Notes under the pieces: generated by a model
Seen by the model: only the letters and a program-made list of their open reading frames with translations
Database searches by the model: none
What the model was told of the DNA's origin: nothing
Made by a program: the position numbers and the translations under genes
NCBI RefSeq assembly: GCF_025717605.1
Contig: NZ_JAJIRQ010000003.1
Location: forward strand, 597,963-660,919
DNA length: 62,957 nucleotides
Source of the DNA: Paucibacter sp. TC2R-5
Lineage (GTDB): Bacteria > Pseudomonadota > Gammaproteobacteria > Burkholderiales > Burkholderiaceae_C
Direction: 5' to 3'
Part shown: piece by piece, positions 58,000 through 62,957 of the stretch
How positions within the stretch are numbered: the stretch's first letter is position 1
How the letters are laid out: each line of letters opens with the position of its first letter

Positions 58000-58248
58000 A
58001 TGCATGCAAAGAATCCGATTTTGAGTGTTATCGGCCTATTGGCCCTCAGCGGCTGCGGCATCTTGCCGCCACCCTACGTCCACGGCGACGCGAAAGTCGA
58101 TCCCGACTACACCACCGGCTCCAACTTAGGCCGCCGTGGACCTGCCGGGCCTTCAATGACCAAGATGGTTAACAAAGACGATGTGGAACGTGAAGCTCAG
58201 GCACTCACGGCAAGACAGGCAGCGACCTTGGGTGGCAAAAGCAACTAG
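58000..58248 (+). CDS. Small lipoprotein, unknown function
   Basis: 82 residues. A signal peptide ends in a lipobox (LLALSGC, Cys ~19), followed by GILPPPYVHGDAKVDPDYTTG and a charged C-terminus. The ATG has a strong GGGGAG ribosome site. It has its own short unit: a hairpin terminator follows at 58275. I do not recognise the family. It is probably anchored in the outer membrane. Confidence 0.75.
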   Translation: MHAKNPILSVIGLLALSGCGILPPPYVHGDAKVDPDYTTGSNLGRRGPAGPSMTKMVNKDDVEREAQALTARQAATLGGKSN

Positions 58249-58274
58249 AGGCCGACCAAGCAAGCACGGAGATG

Positions 58275-58299
58275 AAACAGCCCGTAAGTGGGCTGTTTT
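58275..58299 (+). terminator. Terminator of the small lipoprotein gene
   Basis: AAACAGCCC-gtaagt-GGGCTGTTT followed by another T. Confidence 0.7.
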
Positions 58300-58363
58300 C
58301 GCTTTGAGCGCGGCTCGGCGCCGGTCACAATAGACGCTAGGCAACGGGAGTTTTAAATCAGCC

Positions 58364-59221
58364 ATGACGACGAACACAGCGATCTCACGGCACGGCCTGG
58401 AGCGGCGGCGTTCGCAGCTGAGCGATTTGCGTCGCTATTTGGCGGCTCAGGAGCATGAATTCGAAACCCTGCGTTTGAAGGTGCAGGGTTTTGTGAGCCG
58501 CTATGTGGACACATTAGGTGAATCCTATCTAGAGTTGGACGCGCTGGAGTCGCAGCTCCACAGTACCACCAGCGGCTTGGCCGAGGCGCTGCGCAACAGC
58601 GGCATCGAGGCACGCTCACCACTGGCTCCGCAAGCCACCGCCCTGCCCGTCTTGCCACAGCTCCCGCCCAGCGCTGCGCTGCCACCTGAGCCCCAAAGTG
58701 GCTTGGTCGAGATGGCGCCGCCGACGCTGAAGACGCTTTACCGCCGCGCGGCCATGCGCCTGCACCCCGACTTTGCAGGCAATGAACTTGACCGCCGCGC
58801 GCGAGAACAAAGCATGATGTTGGTCAACGAGGCCTACGCCGCCTCTGACCGTGCGAAGTTGGAAGTCTTGCTTTTGGCTGCAGGCGAAGATCCAGTGCGT
58901 GTCAGCGGCGGCAATGCCGATGCGCTGCGGAGCTGGTTGAGCCGGTGCGAGCAACTGGTACAAGGACGCTTGCGCGTGGTTCAAGCGCATATGGCATTGC
59001 TGACCGTGCACCCCATGCACCGGCTTTGGATCGCGATCGCGCAAGCTGAACTGAAGGGACTGGATCCCTTGAGCGTGATGGCCAACCGGCTACGCAGCCA
59101 AATCGGCGAGCGTCGCCAAGAACTTTATATCGGCCAGCGCTTGCTGCCGCAATCGAGCCTGGCGCAGGCCTTCTTGCATCGACGCATTGAACGCATGGGG
59201 GCGGCCGCTAGCGCCAGTTAG
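58364..59221 (+). CDS. J-domain protein with N-terminal coiled coil
   Basis: 285 residues. The first ~75 form a coiled coil (LERRRSQLSDLRRYLAAQEHEFETLRLKVQGF), then a Pro/Ala linker. The J-like domain at ~120-172 has the HPD tripeptide (AAMRLHPDFAGN) and the closing helix MMLVNEAYAASDRAKLEVLLL. The C-terminal ~100 residues are helical and unlike DnaJ; there are no Gly/Phe or zinc regions. It would work with DnaK on some client, possibly one held by the coiled coil. It converges on the lipid-transport operon, 18 bases away. Confidence 0.8.
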   Translation: MTTNTAISRHGLERRRSQLSDLRRYLAAQEHEFETLRLKVQGFVSRYVDTLGESYLELDALESQLHSTTSGLAEALRNSGIEARSPLAPQATALPVLPQLPPSAALPPEPQSGLVEMAPPTLKTLYRRAAMRLHPDFAGNELDRRAREQSMMLVNEAYAASDRAKLEVLLLAAGEDPVRVSGGNADALRSWLSRCEQLVQGRLRVVQAHMALLTVHPMHRLWIAIAQAELKGLDPLSVMANRLRSQIGERRQELYIGQRLLPQSSLAQAFLHRRIERMGAAASAS

Positions 59222-59239
59222 AGCCCAAGCCAGAGCCAA

Positions 59240-59818
59240 TCAAGGCTTTGTTTGGCCGGCAACCCAGCCCAGCACTTGATTCAATATCTCATCGCTCGCT
59301 TCGCTGAAGGCCCGAACCGCCCCTACAGCATCAGCGCTCGGACTGGCTTTGATCAACTCAAATGTCTGCGTTGATCCCCAGCCTTCGCCCAAACGAGCCC
59401 TCAGGCTAACACTGACTGCGGCCTGCGTAGGCGAGCTGAAGCGTTGCTCAAACTCCACCAACTCCAAACGCAGCACGACAGGCTTGCTGCTGGCGTCGCG
59501 CGTGTTCACGGCCAGCTTTTGTCGCAACCGCTCACTCAACAACACGGCCGGCGGCGCCGCCCAGCGGCTGTCGCGGTAAATGTGGGTTTGGAACTCATTT
59601 TGGTAGACCAAGCGGTAAGCGATGCCCGTGCTGGCCAACCAAGGCGGGGTCGTCATTTCGCTCAACTGGAGTTCGGGCAGCGGCCCTACAACCTTGTTTG
59701 AAATTGGCCCCAGATCGAACAAGACCGGCGCTACAGGTCTAGTGCCGCTCAAGGCGCAAGCACTCAGAAAATAGGCCGCCGCCGCCAGCATCAAGGCTTC
59801 CAATAGTCCACGTCTCAT
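59240..59818 (-). CDS. ABC-type transport auxiliary lipoprotein (PqiC/DUF330-like)
   Basis: 192 residues. The signal ends in a lipobox (YFLSAC, Cys ~21). The rest has the pattern of the PqiC-type family (PVLFDLGPI..., Y(R)DSRWAAPPAVLLSERLRQKLA, VVLRLELVEFEQRFSSPTQAAVSVSLRARL). Such lipoproteins work with MCE proteins in lipid transport between membranes. The start overlaps the MlaD-like stop (ATGA). It is the last gene of the minus-strand operon. Confidence 0.88.
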   Translation of the reverse strand: MRRGLLEALMLAAAAYFLSACALSGTRPVAPVLFDLGPISNKVVGPLPELQLSEMTTPPWLASTGIAYRLVYQNEFQTHIYRDSRWAAPPAVLLSERLRQKLAVNTRDASSKPVVLRLELVEFEQRFSSPTQAAVSVSLRARLGEGWGSTQTFELIKASPSADAVGAVRAFSEASDEILNQVLGWVAGQTKP

Positions 59819-60786
59819 TTGCTTGCCCCTCTTGCCGATTCGTCAAAGCCCACTTCGCCCGGCCCGGCGGGCGTCAGCGGTGGGCCAAAAAGAAAACTCT
59901 GCGGCTGTTCTCCAATTTGGCTGACCGTGCGCTCGATTGCCCGCCCGCTCTGACTCCAGACATCCACCAAGGACTGACTGCGAGGCCCTCTATTCGCGCC
60001 AACAAGGGCCATGTCCAGGCGCTGCGCCGTCTGCTGCACCTGCGCCGAGGCTAGGCCGATGCGATCAAGCAATTCGGCACGTTGACGCAACTCCTGAGCC
60101 AACAAGGTCGATTCCGCAGCCAAAACATCGACCCGCTGCAGCGTGGTGCCGGCACCTTCGACCAATTTAATGGTCTGTGCCGCCAAGGCCGGCAGCGCAT
60201 CAGCCGTGGGTGTCAAGGCCTTACTCAAGCCCGCAACCTGATTTGCGGCCTCGCTAAACTGGCTTAGGCTGCGACTGAATGCTTGCTGGTTGGCATCGCC
60301 CAGCAAAGTGTTGACTCGCACGGCCGCTTCACTGACACGCTCGAGCAGCTGTGGCCCGGCACTGCTGAGCCGGTCCAACATCGAAGCCTGCAACTCGATC
60401 GGCGCGGCCCCCGCCACCAGCAAGGGTGAACCTTGTGCGCCATCGGGTTCAGACAAATCTATGTAGCTCAGGCCCGTGATGCCTTGGTAAGCCAGCCTAG
60501 CCACGGTGGCCTGAGTCAAGGGCGCCGTCTTGGCAACCCGTATGCCAATCAAAATCCTTTGGCTATCACCTTGGTCAAATCCAATCGACTCAACCTTGCC
60601 GACCAAGACGCCACGCAGTTTCACCGGCGCCTTGAGATTCAAGCCCGACACGCCGCTGCGCGCAACGATGGTGAAGTCATTCTTTTCACCTTGATCGCCT
60701 TGAAACCAAGCCGCCACCAAGGCGAGCACACCACCTAAAAAGAGAATAAAGATGCCGGTGGCCAGGGCATGTGCGCGATTTTCCAT
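59815..60786 (-). CDS. MlaD-family (MCE domain) protein
   Basis: 323 residues. One membrane segment near the start (ATGIFILFLGGVLALVAAWF) is followed by an MCE domain (~38-115: FTIVARSGVSGLNLKAPVKLRGVLVGKVESIGFD...YIDLSE) and a long helical C-terminal part, as in PqiB/Mce-type barrels or tubes. I chose the ATG at 60786; a TTG lies three codons upstream. It lies in the order permease-ATPase-MCE-lipoprotein. Confidence 0.92.
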   Translation of the reverse strand: MENRAHALATGIFILFLGGVLALVAAWFQGDQGEKNDFTIVARSGVSGLNLKAPVKLRGVLVGKVESIGFDQGDSQRILIGIRVAKTAPLTQATVARLAYQGITGLSYIDLSEPDGAQGSPLLVAGAAPIELQASMLDRLSSAGPQLLERVSEAAVRVNTLLGDANQQAFSRSLSQFSEAANQVAGLSKALTPTADALPALAAQTIKLVEGAGTTLQRVDVLAAESTLLAQELRQRAELLDRIGLASAQVQQTAQRLDMALVGANRGPRSQSLVDVWSQSGRAIERTVSQIGEQPQSFLFGPPLTPAGPGEVGFDESARGASK

Positions 60787-60803
60787 TGGCTTCAATGCTC
60801 CAT

Positions 60804-61655
60804 CTACTTTGCGTCGGCCGCTACCGACGCAGTCAAAGGCCCTTGGCGCAGGCTGTTGCGATAACTCTGAATGTAATCTTCATTGCACTGGCCAGCATGG
60901 CCGAGAAAGAAGTCCTGGATAAAAGCGTGCGGCTGTTTGGCGACTTCGCTTAGAGGCCCAATGCCGACTAAACGCCGGTCGGCCAGCACCGCCACACGGT
61001 CCGCCAGGGCGAACAAGGTATCTACATCATGCGTAACCATCACCACCGTCAAGCTCATCTCGCTACGCAGATCTTCGATCAGGCGCACAAAACGCTTGCT
61101 GCTGGCGGGGTCCAAACCGGCAGTCGGCTCATCCAGGAACAACAAGACTGGATCTAATATCAAGGCGCGCGCCAAGGCCACCCGTTTGATCATGCCGCCG
61201 GACAGTTCCGCAGGTTTCTTCAAGGCATCGGCGGGGCTCAAGCCAACCTGACTCAGCTTGAGCAAGACCAACTCGGAAATCAATCGCTTCGGGACATCCT
61301 TCAGTTCGCGCAGCGGCAAGGCGATGTTGTCAAACACGGTCAGCGCGGAAAAAAGGGCCCCTTGCTGAAACAGCACACCCCAACGATTGCGCACCCGCGC
61401 CAGATCCGTAGCGTCGCAGTTGCCTAGCTGATGGCCAAAAATACTGACCGACCCCGCTGCCGGCCGCTGCAGGCCCAGCATCAGTCGTAACAAAGTGGTC
61501 TTGCCGCTGCCGGAGCCGCCAATGATGGCCAGTACTTCGCCGGAGTGGACTTCCAAACTGAGGTCTCGATGGATCACCGAACGGCCCAGCACTGTCGTCA
61601 CGGCGTTCACTTCGATCACCGACTGGGGTCGAAGAGACGCATGCAAGGACGCCAT
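60804..61655 (-). CDS. ABC transporter ATPase, MlaF-like
   Basis: 283 residues. Walker A is IGGSGSGKTTLLRLMLG, the signature is LSGGMIKRVALARAL, Walker B is LLFLDEPTAGLDP, and the switch His follows in VMVTHDVDTLFALADRV. The pattern matches the MlaF group that pairs with MlaE permeases. It begins directly after the permease stop. Confidence 0.94.
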   Translation of the reverse strand: MASLHASLRPQSVIEVNAVTTVLGRSVIHRDLSLEVHSGEVLAIIGGSGSGKTTLLRLMLGLQRPAAGSVSIFGHQLGNCDATDLARVRNRWGVLFQQGALFSALTVFDNIALPLRELKDVPKRLISELVLLKLSQVGLSPADALKKPAELSGGMIKRVALARALILDPVLLFLDEPTAGLDPASSKRFVRLIEDLRSEMSLTVVMVTHDVDTLFALADRVAVLADRRLVGIGPLSEVAKQPHAFIQDFFLGHAGQCNEDYIQSYRNSLRQGPLTASVAADAK

Positions 61656-62813
61656 CTAGATACCCACGCTTTGAAAGATGATCGCAAAAGCCGCGTCGGC
61701 AATGATGACGGCCGTGATCGAACTAACGACCGAACTTGTCGTGCCCACGGCAAGACTCTCGCTATTGGGTTTGATGCGCAGGCCAAAGTAGCAGGCAACG
61801 AATGCAATCAACAAACCGAACACATGGGCCTTGCCCAGGCCCAACCACAAATTGGCCTCGGGCACAGCTGCCGGTATGCCATGCAAAAACTGAACATAAT
61901 CCAAGCCCAGCGTAGCGCGGGCTGCCACCATGCCGCCAGCCAAGACCATGCAGCTCGTCCACAAGGCCACCAATGGCATTGCAAACCCGAGCGCAAAAAT
62001 CTTCGGCAAGACCAATCGAATCGTGTGCGATATCCCCATCACCGACAATGCGTCGAGTTCTTGCGTTACGCGCATAACGCCGAGTTGCGCTGTCATCGCC
62101 GAGCCGCTCCGCCCAGCAACCAAAATCGCAGCCAACAGAGGCCCCAACTCGCGCCAAACGCTCAAGCCGAGGATGTTGATGACATAGATGTCGGCGCCAA
62201 ACATGCGCAACTGCCGCGAAGTCAGATACGACAATGTCACCCCCACAAGAAAACCGACCAGCGCTGTGATGCCCATGGCCTGCGCGCCGGTGCGATAGAT
62301 ATTGACGGAAATGTCCCGCCAAGCAATCAGTCCGGGGTGTCTGAGTAAGTGCAAACAGTCAATTGCTAGCTGTCCCAGCAGCCGTGTTCCCTCGACCAAA
62401 TGCCCTGCCATCAAAAACAGGTCTCCTCCGAAGGCAGCAACACTGGCCGGCAATCGGCCGCGCCGGGTCGCCGGTGGTTTGGGCAGATTCAGCTTTGCGA
62501 ACATCGCTTGGTGTTCGGGCAACCAATCGACCTCGTCTGCCAAACGCTGGCCCCAAGCGTCCCACAGCAACATGGCCCCGGCATTGTCCAGACGTTGCAG
62601 CAAACGAAGATCCCAAACCACACCTTGGCGCCAAAGCGATGCCGCCTCTGCACTCAACGTTTCAAATCGCCCACGCAAGGGCAGCAGGCTCCAATCACCC
62701 TCAAGGCGAGCAACAAATGGGCTGCCACTTGCGGGGCCACCCTGCCGAGGTATTTGCAGGATACGCGGCACGCCCGCTGTGCTTTCGCCTTCTGCCGTTT
62801 CGACCAAAGCCAT
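61656..62813 (-). CDS. MlaE-like permease with N-terminal STAS-like domain
   Basis: 385 residues. The first ~120 look like a STAS domain (GDWSLLPLRGRFETL...VVWDLRLLQRLDNAGAMLLWDAWG), the job MlaB does as a separate protein in E. coli. The rest is an MlaE permease with five to six membrane segments and the family stretch LGPLLAAILVAGRSGSAMTAQLGVMRVTQELDALSVMG. First gene of the operon; the rrn terminator is about 70 bases upstream. Confidence 0.93.
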   Translation of the reverse strand: MALVETAEGESTAGVPRILQIPRQGGPASGSPFVARLEGDWSLLPLRGRFETLSAEAASLWRQGVVWDLRLLQRLDNAGAMLLWDAWGQRLADEVDWLPEHQAMFAKLNLPKPPATRRGRLPASVAAFGGDLFLMAGHLVEGTRLLGQLAIDCLHLLRHPGLIAWRDISVNIYRTGAQAMGITALVGFLVGVTLSYLTSRQLRMFGADIYVINILGLSVWRELGPLLAAILVAGRSGSAMTAQLGVMRVTQELDALSVMGISHTIRLVLPKIFALGFAMPLVALWTSCMVLAGGMVAARATLGLDYVQFLHGIPAAVPEANLWLGLGKAHVFGLLIAFVACYFGLRIKPNSESLAVGTTSSVVSSITAVIIADAAFAIIFQSVGI

Positions 62814-62883
62814 TGTGTCAATACTCAGTTTTGACTAAATAGCAGCATAGCCTTGATGCAAGCAATTCGAGAGTCCGAAAAGC

Positions 62884-62915
62884 AAAAAGCCCCCAAACTC
62901 TTTCGAGCTGGGGGC
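62884..62915 (-). terminator. rRNA operon terminator
   Basis: Minus strand GCCCCCA...TGGGGGC followed by TTTTT. It lies 15 bases beyond the end of the 5S rRNA gene. Confidence 0.85.
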
Positions 62916-62929
62916 ATTGCTTGATATTA

Positions 62930-62957
62930 GCCTGACGATGACCTACTTTCACACGGG
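62930..62957 (-). rRNA. rrf: 5S rRNA, 3' end only
   Basis: The last 28 bases of the window, on the minus strand, read CCCGTGTGAAAG...GTCAGGC, the usual 3' end of betaproteobacterial 5S rRNA. The rest of the gene and rRNA operon lie past the right edge. It is transcribed leftward, toward the lipid-transport operon. Confidence 0.85.

Overview
The window comes from a motile, GC-rich Gram-negative bacterium. It is most likely a betaproteobacterium of the order Burkholderiales, near the Rubrivivax/Roseateles/Paucibacter group. That placement is my inference from FlhD-type flagellar control, the ilvB-ilvH-ilvC-pssA-leuA order, hpnCDE, the paired soluble and membrane pyrophosphatases, DUF3619/DUF3106 proteins and the 3' end of the 5S rRNA. 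I ran no database search.

Flagellar region, 1-22303. The first codons of flhD (minus strand) and a small TPR-like gene precede four flagellin genes. Each flagellin has its own terminator, and three have a recognisable sigma-28 promoter. The first two flagellins, with their leaders and 3' hairpins, form a tandem duplication of about 1.86 kb. Then come fliD, fliS, fliT and a YcgR/PilZ brake gene. fliE is divergent from the long run fliF-G-H-I-J-K-L-M-N-O-P-Q-R, which encodes the basal-body MS ring, switch, export ATPase, hook-length control and export gate.

Housekeeping region, 22326-29631 (minus strand). A tRNA cluster (Leu-UAA, Gly-GCC twice, Cys-GCA, Gly-GCC) contains recurring hairpins. 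It is followed by the protein quality-control genes lon, clpX, clpP and tig, with tRNA-Leu(UAG) just upstream of tig.

Efflux, hopanoid and envelope genes, 29806-40470. A two-gene RND efflux operon has a palindromic, TetR-type operator over its promoter but no TetR gene beside it. hpnC-hpnD-hpnE (presqualene/squalene synthesis) run the other way, followed by a TIGR03790-family gene divergent from an IclR regulator, and pbpG.

Branched-chain amino acid and lipid block, 40597-46741 (minus strand): ilvB, ilvH, ilvC, pssA and leuA. Upstream of leuA I find an unlisted 18-codon leader peptide with four consecutive Leu codons, a pause hairpin and an intrinsic terminator: a transcription attenuator.

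Envelope and nitrogen/NAD block, 46999-53056. An ECF sigma factor is translationally coupled to a single-TM DUF3619 protein (anti-sigma-like layout), then a secreted DUF3106 repeat protein, an RDD protein and dgkA. This four-gene group is the best candidate for an undescribed system. glnB, nadE and a GNAT/DUF482 gene follow.

End of window, 53085-62957: a chemotaxis receptor with a sigma-28-like promoter, ppa and hppA divergent around two overlapping alternative hairpins, a small lipoprotein, a J-domain protein, a four-gene Mla/Pqi-like lipid-transport operon, and the terminator and 3' end of a 5S rRNA gene.
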